Below, piece by piece: positions 23,819 through 36,410 of a stretch of DNA of 64,000 bases. Made by a program: the position numbers and the translations under genes. Under the pieces are notes generated by a model, which did no database searches, was not told the DNA's origin, and saw only the letters and a program-made list of their open reading frames with translations. The DNA is from Brachynemurus nebulosus (taxonomy: Eukaryota > Arthropoda > Insecta > Neuroptera > Myrmeleontidae), in the NCBI GenBank assembly GCA_035578155.1, contig JAPWDM010000003.1, positions 69,804,142-69,868,141 of the forward strand, read 5' to 3'. The first letter of the stretch is position 1, and each line of letters starts with the position of its first letter.

Positions 23819-25219
23819 ATTTTGCGGGTGTGAATTTTTATCATAAAACAAGAGGGTTTAGCTAAAAAATTTTATTAATTTCGGTAGTCATTTTGCAATT
23901 TTTTTATCGAATATACATATACTGTAGTGCTTAAGGACACAAAATATACAAAAGCATTCTCTATAACACTTACAACGTATTTTCGTAGTTTGTTTTTTCG
24001 CCTACTGTGCGCTTTCGGTGCATTGAATGTAATATCAATCCTAGATTCTCACCAGTTGTAACTTATCCACTAGCCCAAGAGTGCAGCACTATTCACGATA
24101 CATGTGTATCATTTGGTTTGGAACTTGAGTAAACCGCTGTAACAGTTTATATGTCTACCGCTAGAGGACAGCAGATGTCATGGTTGTTGTATTACAACTT
24201 TTCATTCATAGAGTACACTAACAGCAACGTCATTTGCGATGCTTTGATCATCGCTTCATAGATGCCGGTAAACGCGATGATAATTTTTTTTGCAGAGTTT
24301 ATATATAGTTTCATAGCACCGTAATAGATGGCAGTACATACATTAATACAATTTCAATTATGTGTACAGTTTACGTTAGCGAAATTTGAAACATTTCCTA
24401 AAATAATTATAATAATTTTTTTATCCAGCATTTTTGTAGATTATTTTTAATTATTTACTTTTATTCAAGTATATTTAGTAGTATCTTTTAGAATTTATTC
24501 AGTTTATTCTTAGTTTTGGTAATTCAAACACAAAGAGAGCATTAGACGTCTCTTTTCGTATCTATTGCAAATAGCTTAGAGTTTCGTGACTATCCCGTCA
24601 TACTTTTTTGGGTCAGTAGTTTGATTTCGGGGACTCCTAGTATTCCAACATTTTTAAAATTGAATACTTCTTATTCGCTGAGCACTCTAATTAACTTTAT
24701 ATTAAAAACAATTCAGTTGAAATGTTGGGAAATCATCTAAAAATACTTTTTTGCATTGGATACTTAAACTTACTGGTGACGTAAATTAAGCATATCACAT
24801 AAATGTCTTACAATTGCATAAATGCAACTTAATTCGTGTATGCACGTCAGAATACCTGATCAAAAATTATGATATCGAACGGTAAGTAACGTATTTTAAA
24901 CATTTAAATATGTATATATATATTTACATAGTAACTGGTAACTAATTTATTAACGTTTGATAACCGGTTTACATATAAAGTCATGATAGGTACGTAGTCA
25001 TTTGTAATTATTATGCATACCAATTTTTTTTTCAATTTATTTTTATACTACCTATTATTTTTAGAATGAAAATTAGTCACTTATGCAAATGATTTCGAAT
25101 CAATTTGAGATGAATGAAATATTTTGATTTCAACTGCGAAATCATTGACGTCTTGATCGATCGATTAAATAATGCAAGACACACTGCTTTCAATTCTTTT
25201 TGGTTAGTCGTGAGTGAGT
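23819..25219. other. Intron 2, nothing recognised
   Basis: Slightly GC-richer at 24000..24330 but no stable frame, splice-site pair or inverted ends. Confidence 0.35.
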
Positions 25220-25842
25220 GAGGGGTAGTCGAACAGAAGGTAACATTTTCATCGTTGCTTTTTTTTCTGAAATCACTAAAATGTGATTAAAGAGTAAGCA
25301 TTTATTCTTAAAAATATTCTGTTTATGTAGAAATGTACACTGAAAAAAGTTACCTTACGTCACTGTTTTGTCAATTATAAAAACTTTCATATTACAGGAA
25401 ATATCTGAGTTTGATTTTTGAAAATATTACCTTTTGTCAGTAAAACTTGAAAATGTCACTTTTTGATAATCATTGAATGGAAATGTTACCGTTTTGTTAC
25501 AGATAGTGGTAATGAATGATGATAAAACAGTCGTTCAAATAAACTTTGATAAACTTTTTCTAGTGTTTTCAGCTACTAAATCTAATAATCTAAATCTAAA
25601 TCTAATATTACATAAGAAAATGTCACTTTTTGTTAGAACTAAAATAATACTTTTATAAAGAAATGGATATGTTACTTTTTGTTCGAAAACCGAGATTGGG
25701 ACTCGTTTTTGGGGGAAAAATTATTGCTATTTAACACGTCAAATTCAACTAGGATGTGTAGTTTATAAATATAAGTACGATTCTGCAAAAAAAAGCAAAA
25801 AGCCAAAAAGTATAAATGTTACCTTCTGTTCGACTACTCCTC
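25220..25842. mobile_element. DNA transposon remnant with 29-bp inverted ends (623 bp)
   Basis: GAGGGGTAGTCGAACAGAAG at the left is matched by the inverted right end GAGGAGTAGTCGAACAGAAG, extending into GTAACATTT on both sides. Inside, the motif TGTTACYTTTTGTT or TGTCACTTTTTG recurs about five times, like subterminal transposase-binding repeats. No clear target duplication; superfamily unknown. Confidence 0.65.
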
Positions 25843-25887
25843 ATCTATAAGAGAAAGGTTAAGTTAACTGTAGTACACCAGAAATTA

Positions 25888-26270
25888 CAGCCCTAGATAA
25901 TCTAAGAAGCTCTAGATAAAATTTTGGAGTTCATCGGGTCAAAATTGCTGGAGTTTCGAGAAAAACACGTATAAAGTTTTGAATACGTGTTTATCATTCT
26001 GTTTGTTTATATCTATCGTTAACTCCATCTGTGAATCATTGATGGAAATATTACTGATCTGTAATGAGAAAAATTATCGGCTAAGCTAATAGATTCCAAA
26101 ATGGTTCATGCACCGGAGTGACGTTTCAGAAATGGGATTCAAAACTATTTTTAAAATATTTCCCGACGAGTCTTAATTCCTTTTGAATATCATTCTAGAG
26201 GTATCATTTAACCCAATAAAAAAAGGAAAAGTTTTTTTCCAGAATGATGTAACTCGTTAAGCTTTTTTAA
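25888..26270 (+). repeat. Diverged dispersed repeat, copy 2 (partner at 4.2 kb)
   Basis: It shares ordered blocks with 4225..4600, including CCCTAGATAAT, GTTTATA and TTTTGAATATCATTCTA followed by AATAAAAAAAGGAAAAG. Confidence 0.5.
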
Positions 26271-27203
26271 TTAGTGAAGTAATTTGACCTTTTATTTACT
26301 GCTAACACAGCATATTGAAATTTCCACTACAATACAGACTGTTAAAACGGTAAATAAAATTTTCCTACAACTCTACAACCATCCATCGATTGTCAGATTT
26401 TACCATCGTGATAACATGAAACCACGCTCTGCTACCATACATGTGCACCACAAAATAACATACATAAATCACAATTTATAGAAAAAGAAAAAAAAAATGT
26501 ATGTACATGACCAATGCATGATTTACGTTCTTCACGTCCTTGACAGCTGATAACGTAACAAATGAATTTGACTGACAGACTGATTCGACGACGATTCGAC
26601 GTCGATTGACAATCGGTAGCTATATTAAAAAAAAAAATGGTTCTAGATAAGTTCAAGGCGATTTAAATATGCGCTGGTGACATTTTTTTGAGTGAGTATT
26701 TTTTTTTTTTAAATTGGATTGATTGACGATGCATTCAATCACAATGATGAAATTAATTATTTAAATTTATTTCAGTTCTATTAAATATAAATATGTATAA
26801 TATCAATCACTAGATTGAACTAGAAATTTCGAGAATGTGTGTGGCGGTTAATTAAAATGTTTCTTTGTTGGGCAAAAGAATGTTTGGCTTAATTATTTTA
26901 TTTAATTAGTTTTATATTAATTATTCTTTTGTGTAATCGATTAATTGATTTAATTGGAGGATTTTATTATTATTACGCAATAAAATTCAGTCGTTTATCT
27001 TTGTGTACTCTCCATTATTTACTAGAATTATAGGTATGGAGAGAACTGACTGACCGACTAGGAAAAGATTTAGATTTATATGTTTTAATATATTTATATA
27101 TTTTAACAAAAGTCAGAAATATTGATTGTCTCCAAACTTAGATTCTGATGAAAAATTCCATTTTCAAAGTTACGATAATCGACGCAGTATAAAAGCCCAA
27201 ACG
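26271..27203. other. Intron 2, nothing recognised
   Basis: Small overlapping frames on both strands at 26284..26656 are chance; no motif. Confidence 0.3.
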
Positions 27204-27205
27204 TA

Positions 27206-27379
27206 CACTGTAAAAAGTATTTTATAAAAATGCGTAAAATTTTTTAAGTATAAAAATTTTACGCTGATAAAAGTGTATTTTTACACAACTGAATGACAAA
27301 TACATAATAATTTCGAACTTTTTGCATTATGCGTTTCGAATTATGCATTTTGTAACCTATTTTTTTTTTTTTTACAGTG
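27206..27379. mobile_element. Mariner-type MITE (174 bp)
   Basis: TA flanks. CACTGTAAAAAGTATTTTA at the left and TTTTTTTTTACAGTG at the right are inverted ends. Confidence 0.6.
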
Positions 27380-27668
27380 TATTGAGAAGCATTTTTATTT
27401 CTTTGCAAAAATATTTCTTTAGTACGTATTATTAACTAATTACAAACATTTTAATATTGTGAAGTAGACATTCATACCTAACTTATTGGTATTGGATTAA
27501 AACTAGGCCCTGTAAGCATTCAAAAAAGTGTATTTTGAAGGAAAATTGAAAAAACTATCAAAAACATCTGTCATCTTTTCTATTACCGTTTCATTTTAAC
27601 TCGTTTGAAATTAGTTAAAATAAAACAATTATTTAATTGATTTACAACCAGTGTTCTCTAGTAATAAA

Positions 27669-28369
27669 TCTATACATATAATAAAATTGTAACAAAACCA
27701 TTTCTGTACATGGAATATTTTTAGAAAATTGTACTGGTACTGTAAATAGTTATCGATGTAGATACCAAAACAGCGATTTTTAGAATTTTTGTCTGTCTGT
27801 CTGTCTGTTCACGCATCACGCAAAAACTATTGGACGGATTTTAGCGAAATTTGGTGTGATGATAACTTATTACCTGGGCCAACATCTAAAATAATTTTTA
27901 CTCCGGGAGAATTTCTCATTCCCACGGGAAAATGGAAAAACCATTTTGAGCATGTGCACACATTAGGCAAAAACTATTGGACGGTTTTTAATAAAATTTG
28001 GTGTGGTGATAACTTATTACCTAGGGCAACATTTAAGATACTCTCTACTCCGGGAAAATGCCTCATTCCCACGGGAAAACAGAAAAACCATTTTGTGCAT
28101 GTGTACGTATTACGCAAAAACTATTGAACGGATTTTGATGAAATTTGGTGTGGTGATAACCTATTACTTGGCTCAACATTTAAGATACTTTTTACTCCGG
28201 GAAAATTCCTCATTCCCACGGGAAAATAGAAAAACCATTTTCAGCATATGCATGCATTACAACACAAAAATTATTATTCTTTGCAAGTTCTGTATAATTA
28301 TTACACTTACATACTTCTCATCGAGTTTATAACAATGTTTTTCGCGAACGACGTCGCTGGTACGGCTAG
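27669..28369 (+). mobile_element. Helitron-like nonautonomous element, copy B
   Basis: Starts TCTATACATATAATAAAA after A and ends TGGTACGGCTAG before T, the TC/CTAG pattern of Helitrons. The (GTCT)n tract at 27791..27807 and about three 146-bp monomers (marker CACGCAAAAACTATTG) are the counterpart of copy A at 5.8-6.6 kb, opposite strand. The plus-strand frames here read through the monomers and are not genes. Confidence 0.62.
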
Positions 28370-28840
28370 TAGTGATAATAAAATAATAACAAAAACTCAG
28401 AAATAAACAAAGAATAAAAATTGAGTTGTAACAGAGTAATCAATAGAGATAACATAATTATAAAAATACAATTTAATTGGGCTAAATATGGTATTTCAAT
28501 AAGTAAATTTACACTTCGTTGTCAAGAATAATTCTACATTAGAATTTATTGTTTATTTAAAAATGATTAAAGTCCCTATTTTAGGATTTTAGTAAGACTG
28601 TAAAAAATAACTTTTACCATAACATTAAAGTCTGATTTGATTTCTTTTATTAATTACTTCTAATAAAATTTTAATCATGGTAAAAGTGCCGGCAACATAA
28701 TGGTGCTAGAGTAGTTGCAAAATTAATTGACTACTCCAATACGTTATAAATTCAAGTAAGTAATGGGGTTTGATAGGGCGATACCTTAATCCCGTCACTA
28801 TTTTCACTATTAACCAATAGAAACTGTTAGCATAAACAAT
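28370..28840. other. Intron 2, nothing recognised
   Basis: AT-rich; leads into the RT remnant. Confidence 0.3.
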
Positions 28841-28842
28841 AT

Positions 28843-29010
28843 TATGAGAGCTCAACCTCGCTTTTATTTGCCGATGATGCGGTGATATTGATTGAATTGG
28901 TTGTTAAAAAGAAAGCGTCTCATTTAACAAGATTAAAGTTATGATATTTAGAAGATCTGATCAAGTATCGGGTTATACAAAAACTCTGTATAATGATTAC
29001 TTTTGTCAAT
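28843..29010 (+). pseudogene. Non-LTR retrotransposon reverse transcriptase fragment
   Basis: From 28849 the plus strand reads SSTSLLFADDAVILIE, which contains the FADD form of the reverse transcriptase catalytic motif (28867..28878). After a frame change near 28920 it reads FNKIKVMIFRRSDQVSG, matching the motif that follows the catalytic box in jockey/CR1-type enzymes (lysine-rich, K-V-M-x-F). Less than 60 codons remain, with a frameshift, so it is a dead scrap. It sits in intron 2; the rest of the element was not found nearby. Confidence 0.7.
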
Positions 29011-29044
29011 TACTGTTGGTACTTGCAATATAAGTATTATTCGA

Positions 29045-29420
29045 TCCAATATTTCATTTGTATGTTTCTATTCTTAGTTATTAATTTATTTAGGTTAACG
29101 ACAATGTTACTATTTTTAATTCCCGCAATTAATTATAGTAGAAAATGTGTTATTTTGTTGTATTTATGTATTATTTGGTTTTGATAATAAGTACTCGTAC
29201 ACTCAGAGACGTAGTATTTATAATAAAATGTTTTATATCAGTTATAAATATCAAATTTGATCTATTTTTTAAATCAAATAAAACGATTTTTGTTTAAAAT
29301 TTTTTTCGTTAAGGGGTTATACATATTATATCTTTATAAATTGTGATATTTTATAAATATGGCGTATAAAATTGTCTTTGTTAAAAAATAACTAACGTAT
29401 TTGAGGGTTAATTTAAACAG
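29045..29420. other. Intron 2, nothing recognised
   Basis: Very AT-rich, no structure. Confidence 0.3.
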
Positions 29421-29423
29421 TTA

Positions 29424-30233
29424 GGCTGCGGTTACATTGGATACGAATTCGTACAAAAGTTGATTCGTACGAGCTCGTACGAAATTTATTCGTACGACTG
29501 TGTGGTTACATTGGATATGGAATCATAATACGAGTTCGTATTTAAATTTAAATTGAAAACCGTTAGTACATATTGCATGATATCAAACAATGGATCCAGT
29601 TATCGAATCTTATTTATTAGAATCACCGTTTTCAAAATTTCTAATTATAGAAAACAAACAATTCTGGGTAAACGATTATTTATTATTTATGTAGAGCAAA
29701 AAAAGTTGAGTTCTGGAATTACTTTGAGGAAATTTTTCAAGACGAACAGAAATTTTTAGAACACTTGAACATGTCGCAAGTCACATTCAATTACATTTTA
29801 AAATTTACTGAATTTCAGCGTCAATATTTAGTTAATTAATTTTTTATTAAACATACTTAAAATGTTTTTGTTAGGTTAGGTTAGCTTTATTAAATTGTAA
29901 TATATTTAATTAAAAAATTATCTAAACATTTCCTCTGCCACCTCATTCTACAATTTTTTATTTAATCTCTATTATGATAATATTAATGTTTTTAATCCCT
30001 CAAAGACCGCCTTTGTTCAACAAAAATAATTATTTTTTCTATATCCATTGCATTTTTTTTGTACGAATTCGCATCAAAAAACAAAATATTTTGGTCGTAT
30101 CAAAAAGCCGTGCGAGCTCGTGCGAAAGAGTCGTAAGCAATGTAACCACGCATGTCTAAATGTATGCATTTGTTTAATTCGTATAAACTCGTACGAATTT
30201 TCGGATGAATTCGTATCCAGTGTAACCGCTACC
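29424..30233 (+). mobile_element. PIF/Harbinger element, deleted (810 bp)
   Basis: TTA lies on both sides (29421..29423 and 30234..30236). Ends GGCTGCGGTTACATTGGATA and, inverted, GGTAGCGGTTACACTGGATA match. TTA duplication with this kind of end is typical of PIF/Harbinger. Subterminal regions repeat ATTCGTACGA and GAGCTCGT. A transposase scrap lies inside. Confidence 0.82.
29693..29815 (+). pseudogene. Harbinger-type transposase N-terminal fragment
   Basis: The frame reads RAKKVEFWNYFEEIFQDEQK, then FLEHLNMSQVTFNYILKFTE. This resembles the segment before the catalytic domain of Harbinger nucleases, where a helical F..F..L.MS..TF..L pattern is common. An upstream piece at 29591.. (MDPVIESYLLE) may be its start in another frame. 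The catalytic DDE part is missing, so it is nonfunctional. Supported by its position inside an element with Harbinger ends. Confidence 0.6.
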
Positions 30234-30347
30234 TTAGAAAAATTGAAAATACAGGGCAATATTGTTACAAGAAATAAAATAAAAAATAGTTTAGCTTGTT
30301 CAAACGTTTATGATAACTAGTAATGTATGTCCTCTTCATACTATTAC

Positions 30348-30390
30348 ACCTCGGCAATAACAAGGCCACGTTGGCTGTTATTGCCGAGGT
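30348..30390. repeat. Perfect 15-bp hairpin, GC-rich
   Basis: ACCTCGGCAATAACA and its exact inverse are separated by 13 bases. It is GC-rich against a very AT-rich background; looks like a bare cruciform or a fragment of a repeat. Confidence 0.7.
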
Positions 30391-33152
30391 ACGATAATGT
30401 AGATTAAGACTACATTTTTAATGGTTGGTATGTTGTTAAATGAAGAATCCCCCCGTACTTAAAATTGATATTTAAATAATTAATGACTCCCGTAATTATA
30501 AGTTTTTATTGTTTTCCGAAAGGGTGGTTTTTTCTTACGTCAAGGTTATATATTTTTATTTTTAACACGGCATATGTTTGTATTTCCTTTCTGTCTTCTT
30601 CCGTAATTTACCTTCACCTTTTACATGTTTTGAAAATCAAGGTAAAATCGATCGAAGTCAATTATATTTTATGTCAGTATGTAAATATTAAAAATATTTA
30701 TTACTTTGCTGTTTGGTGACATAATTGTGGTTAATGGAATTACTGGACAATTAGTGATGCGTGTCTTTCAGTTGATTGGCAGTTCAGTTTTGTCTTGAGG
30801 AATGAAAATATAGTTCCAAATCTTTTTCATCCCACGGATAGCACTATGTTTCAAGCGCCAAAACTATTTTTCTCATTTTTTCTTGTTTTTAATCACGCCT
30901 GTTTGTCCTTTGTTGCTGCAAAATTTCAAAAACATTTCAACATTTAAGAATCTTAAGGAAAATAAGAATCTTTGAGAAAAAAACTGAAAAAGTTTAAAAT
31001 TTTTTTGTCACGTAACTCTCACAATAACGTCGAAACTTTTGCACCACCTTCTGTCCTTCCATCCAAGTTTCATTAATTTTAAGAAACAAAATCTAAAGAA
31101 AAATGCATAAAAATAAAATGTTAAAAAATGACAATTACTTCGGATACATTCGAAACTAAATAGACTTATTTAAACTACGATTGGGAAAATTTACATCCGG
31201 GTTTTTGATCTGGGTTTTTAGCCGTTATGATTCTGTGAAAACCATATATGGCTAAATACTGATCTGATTACCATATTTTTCTTCCTTATAACTTCTATTT
31301 GCACCGGAAAGTAAAAGAGACCCAAATTAACTGATGCTATGTTGAGACTCTGAGATTGTTAAAATCATCAAATTTCCTGAAAATTAACCTTTGAAGGACA
31401 TATATGTACTATAATCTAGGTGGGACTATACATATTTTGATGATTTTTCCTTGAAGCCTGAATAATTATTGTTAATAGTTTGTACTATATTTTGTTTTTT
31501 CTTGAATACAAAATTAGTTTTTCATTCATAATTATATCAATAAGGAAAATTAAAAATTTTCATTATTAAAAAAATCTTCGAATGTGAATCACAATTTCAA
31601 GGTAAATGAATTAATGATTTTGTAATCAAGATAAAAGTTTGAATGTAATTAAATGGTAGTAAAAAATAGTAATTCCTAGTATGAATAATTTGACTAAGAC
31701 AAGCAGACAGATTATTTCAAGGTCAAAATAGTAATTTTTTACTATTTTAAATAAATTAGATATTTTATTTAATGATTTTTGATATTACATAACATTATCT
31801 TCAAAAGTACAGCTTTAACGATTTTTATCAAAGCTAGATTTTCTTAATTATACGTTTTTGTAACGTAACTTACTTTTTTTAATCAAAATTTACATCGCAA
31901 TAAACAAAATTACAGTCAATTTTTTCTGTATAATAATTACGCCGGGAACGGTCAGGACTAAATAAATTCTTTTTCCAGAAAAATTGACGTAAAATACTAC
32001 TATCAAACTTTTCCAAATAAAAATGTTTGTGGAATCAAAGATGGAAATTCACACGTCAAATATTCTATTTAGGTCCCAAAGACAGGTTATAACTAGTATA
32101 ACATTTCTGGCGCCATTTTGCTAATGGATCAAAGTATAGACAAAAGACGTAAATATTTTTGATTCACAGTAATTTTTTCCGAAAAATTTCAAAACATGTT
32201 TTTCTGATTGGAAATGAATCATGTTAATATGCTTTTTAAACTAGTTTTTCTTTATAAACAAATAATTTTTTTCGTATCATAAACACGTTTTTATTGAAAA
32301 TTTCTTGGAACATTGTTTAAATTGTGGTATATAGTCGTTGTTATATAAATATAAGAATATAAGTAGGTAATTAAAATATATTTAATAAAAAATAATTTGG
32401 ATCGGTGATAATTTCTGAGAAAATTTGTGTTTGAAAACAAGACGTCACATGGGGTTTTTACAAAGGAAAGTGTAAATGAATTACAATCTACAAGTGACAC
32501 AAATTTTAGTTAATTGAGGAAATATAAAATTTACCTTATTTTGTTACTACTAATCGAAATGTAATAATTGGGAAGGTTCATAAAACTTTTGTTTTTTCCT
32601 CAGGGCAATGAGCGGGCAATCAGTTACTTTATTTACAATTTACTGATTTTTAGAGTTCCGCACCTTAGAATGAAAAACAGAACTCGTATAAAATTACTCG
32701 TCTGTCCGTCTGTCTGTCTGTCATACAGGTTTTTCTGGTTTATGTAGGAATTTAATATTGGCCATTTTTTTGTTAGGACTTTCTACAATCAAACCCTGTA
32801 CGTCATTATAGCAATACTTTCAAAACTGAAGTTATATGTGAAAATTCGTTATTATTTTTACGAAAATTACTTGCTATTAAGGAAAATGGGTAACCACAAC
32901 AAGTAAAATATTACCCATTAGAGAATAATTTATTATATTGAATTACTGATAACAAAACTAGCAATTACAGTAACTAATATTTTATAAAATTAGTAAGATA
33001 TAATTTTTTTCAGTGGACAGCTTTTGTAAGCTATTGTCAGAGTGATATTGTGTCGCTTGTGTAGTTCTTTTTTGGGATTTTGAACCAAATGGACATTGGA
33101 AATAGTTCTTTGGACACAGGTATTTGAAATTTCGACGGTGCCTCGTAACAAA
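30391..33152. other. Intron 2, long AT-rich stretch with one repeat scrap
   Basis: At 32650..32735 AGTTCCGCACC, AACAGAACTCGTATAAAAT and a (GTCT)n tract form the start of a widespread insect-type repeat; class uncertain. No other structure or gene found. Confidence 0.35.
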
Positions 33153-33281
33153 TGCACATTCTCAAAACGATTTCTTTGTTCAAAGTTTCGTTGAATCAAA
33201 GACTTTCTTTTGATTCAAAGAAAATAAAACCAAAGAAATTTTTATTCTTTGAACAAAAGAAACCGTTTTGGAAGTGCATAT
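33153..33281. repeat. Small foldback (129 bp)
   Basis: TGCACATTCTCAAAACGATT and inverted TGCACTTCCAAAACGGTT bound the block, with TTTCTTTGTTCAAAG repeated inverted inside. Confidence 0.6.
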
Positions 33282-33492
33282 GTTGAATTTGATGCGTTTT
33301 ACTATTTTGAAATTTCTAGTAATTTTTGTTGCTGATTGATAAAATAAACATTTAAGTAATATTTGATTAGTAGGTACGTATAGTGTTGAAGACTCGTGTA
33401 AATTGTATGCCGCAATTTCAATTTAATAAACTATCAAAGTAATTTAATATATTTTTCTTTCTATAATGTCTGTCAGTATCTATATGTATGTA

Positions 33493-34004
33493 CAGTGTCC
33501 TTCATATAGTTCGCACCAAAGACGCTTTCTTATGACGAAATTAAATTTTTACATTGAAAGACCAGTATTTTGATGATAATTATGATTTAATGAATAAACA
33601 GGTTTCAAAGAATGGCACAATTCTTTGATTTTGCTAGAATTCATAAAATTATTTTGAATTTTGGGCCACATAAAGTCATATTTTGGAACAGAGTATTTCT
33701 TTTGGTATATTTTTGCAGATTATTGTATTTAGCGATTGGATTATGTTTACTAAGCCAAATTTTGATATGATATTAAAATTTTATGAGGAAGTAATAAACT
33801 ATTAGCTATTACGATTTTTTATAATCTGCAAATTTAAAATTTCCCGTTTTCCCGCCAAATAGCAAGTGGGGGATAAGGTGTGTTTAGCTATTTTTTCATT
33901 TCAATAGTTACACTCACTAACTTGACTAAAATATTTAAAAAAATATCAATAGTAAAAAAGTTTCCTCTATATGGTGCCAATTGCCAACTTTATGAAAGAC
34001 CCTG
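33493..34004. mobile_element. Mariner-type element (512 bp)
   Basis: TA flanks. Ends CAGTGTCCTTCATATAGTT and, inverted, CAGGGTCTTTCATAAAGTT match. No transposase frame. Confidence 0.75.
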
Positions 34005-34291
34005 TATATTCGAAGTATTTCAATAGTTCAATATATACAACTACAATTGTACAATTAAAAATGTATTGGACTGAATGAGTGGTCGTATCGTGTATTGTTC
34101 ACGCAAAAGTAACGTGATATGTAAATACTTTTTTTTTTTAAAATTAACGCTTTAAATACTCTTACAATAAATTAGGGGACCCTTTTTCTACATTTTCGAA
34201 TTTTAAGGAATGTATAAGGTACGTAATTATGAAGGTATTAAATGTATGGTTCCAGTGTAATGATAAGAATTTATTTTGGTTTTGTATCTTA

Positions 34292-34478
34292 GGCCGCTAT
34301 TTCACTGTCATAGATATATGTCAAAGTTTTATTTAATCAAAGAAATATTATAGTGTAATAAGTCAACTTTCATAATATAAATTTCTGTAACTATAGTTAA
34401 AGATACTTCTTAATATTTGATCATAGATTTGATCAAATATCTTCTATATATATCTATGACAATAATGTAATATCGGCC
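34292..34478. mobile_element. Harbinger-type MITE with TTA flanks (187 bp)
   Basis: TTA at 34289..34291 and 34479..34481. Ends GGCCGCTATTTCACTGTCAT and, inverted, GGCCGATATTACATTATTGT; GTCATAGATATA recurs inverted inside. Confidence 0.7.
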
Positions 34479-34481
34479 TTA

Positions 34482-35948
34482 ACCAGTTCGGTTTTTGGTT
34501 TAATTGATTTAATATTTACACGGTCGGTTAAAAGATTTTTACAAACGACTTTGGTTTAATTTACATTTTATGTATGATTCTTCTAAACTGGATAAAATTT
34601 TTGTTCTAATATCATTTTGTTCTGAAAGATTTTTAAAACTTTGCCTTTGATACTTTTTTATACGGAATCAGTTACGTTAACAATAATTTTATCGATATAA
34701 TGTTATGTTTTGTCTTGAATCAAGAAATACGATAATAAAACTAAATAAAAACAAAACATATAGTCTTTCTTATAACCATGATTGTAAGTTATGTTATATT
34801 TTTAGTAACACGAATCCCGTATAATTTTATAATTTATTTGCATATTAAAATTGTATGTATTTTAATAATATAATGTAGATACAATCTATTCGCTATTGTA
34901 ATATTGTAATGTAAACTTATTTCATCGACTTACATATAAATATGGTAAACAATAACACAAAGCTCAATGGTGACTTTTTTGCAGTCATGCAACACAAATC
35001 GTGATAGAAAATAGACATTGTATATAAATTTAATATGAAAATGGATAATTGAAGCTGGACAAGATGGGACATACATATATAATATTTATTCATATTTGGA
35101 AAAAAGCTATCTAAAAATCTCAATAGATATAGGTTTGTGGTGACATTTAAAAGTTTTGGGACACTGGAGGTACGGGAGGTGCCCTCAGAGGTATATTTAG
35201 TATACGATTAATGGTCATGAAAAATAATGACGAAATAACCAACTGATACACTGTTTAGACAACTAATACACCAATTATCAAACAGCTGTAGCTTACTCTT
35301 TGTGTCAAGGTTCGACAGTGACCACAGGTTTGTTGCACAATACGTAATGTTTTATAAATAAAATCGGGACCACTATAGTGAGGGTGAACTATGTTTGTAT
35401 ACCTTATTGGTGTACATTTTATACGGAAATGTTGACGTGGTACAGCGTCGTATTGTAGTTAGGCTGTTTCAGATGACATCTTACAATGTCAATGCTCGTA
35501 AGCCAGTTAACTTAAATATTAGAATATTTTTATAAAAATAGGTTTCAAATAAAGATACGTCAATACGAATTATTAATTATTTGAAACCATAGTTGGAAGC
35601 CTGCCCTTTTTATGTACTTTGGTGTACAATGGTGGCAAGAATAAAATGAAACTTTATAAGTATTGGAAATAAATAAAAAACAAATCAAATTGGAAGAATT
35701 ATAAATGTGGTTTTATTATTTTTACAGACTTACAACAGTAAGTGTACATATAAGTTTAGTAGCCTTACTATTTAAAAATAACCAACATGATAAGGGTTTT
35801 TATGGGGGTGGTTTCATAAGCAATTGCACATCTAACGTCAATTGCGTTGATAAAAATTTCAAAACCGTATTTACGCTGTGATCGTATAAAAAATTTGTAA
35901 CAAACATACTTACATTTAAATTTTAATTTTTGACGTCAGTTGTTCATG
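34482..35948. other. Intron 2, nothing recognised
   Basis: AT-rich; short frames only. Confidence 0.35.
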
Positions 35949-35951
35949 TTA

Positions 35952-36407
35952 AGCCGGTTCTATACGATGCTACGAACGTTCCTTCCAACGTTCGATCGAA
36001 CGTTTGAGGCAATTAAGTTCGATAGTTGGTGCGACGAATGTATCTGCTACACGGTGAATCGAATGTTTGATCCAATACGAATGATGATATGTTGGTACTC
36101 AGTGGACGAGGCTGTTATCTGTCTGATGTTATCTCTAATGTTATACACTGATGTTGTCTCTCTTCACATGAACGAGTCGTGCAGCTGCTGAGTCGAACCA
36201 ACCAACGCAACCAACATTGACCTTCAAACGTTCGAAGCATCCCTTTGACTCGGTGCAAGAATACCGACATCGAGCGGGACATGGCCAAATGCGAATGTTT
36301 GACGCTCGACATTGGACACTCGTAGGTTCGAACAACGGCCACACGATGCGATGAACCATCGAACGTCCAATGTTGGAAGGTGTTCGTAACATCGTGTAGA
36401 ACCCGCT
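35952..36407. mobile_element. Harbinger-type MITE, GC-richer (456 bp)
   Basis: TTA at 35949..35951 and 36408..36410. Ends AGCCGGTTCTATACGATG and, inverted, AGCGGGTTCTACACGATG continue into inverted TTCCAACGTTCG blocks. Several overlapping open frames on both strands are due to its GC-richness, not genes. Confidence 0.78.
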
Positions 36408-36410
36408 TTA

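Noticed and set aside
27789..28332. Frames with repeated YAKTIER/PRENRKTI-type blocks suggesting a repeat protein
   Set aside because: The periodicity is that of the 146-bp monomer in the Helitron-like element, present in opposite orientation at 6 kb.
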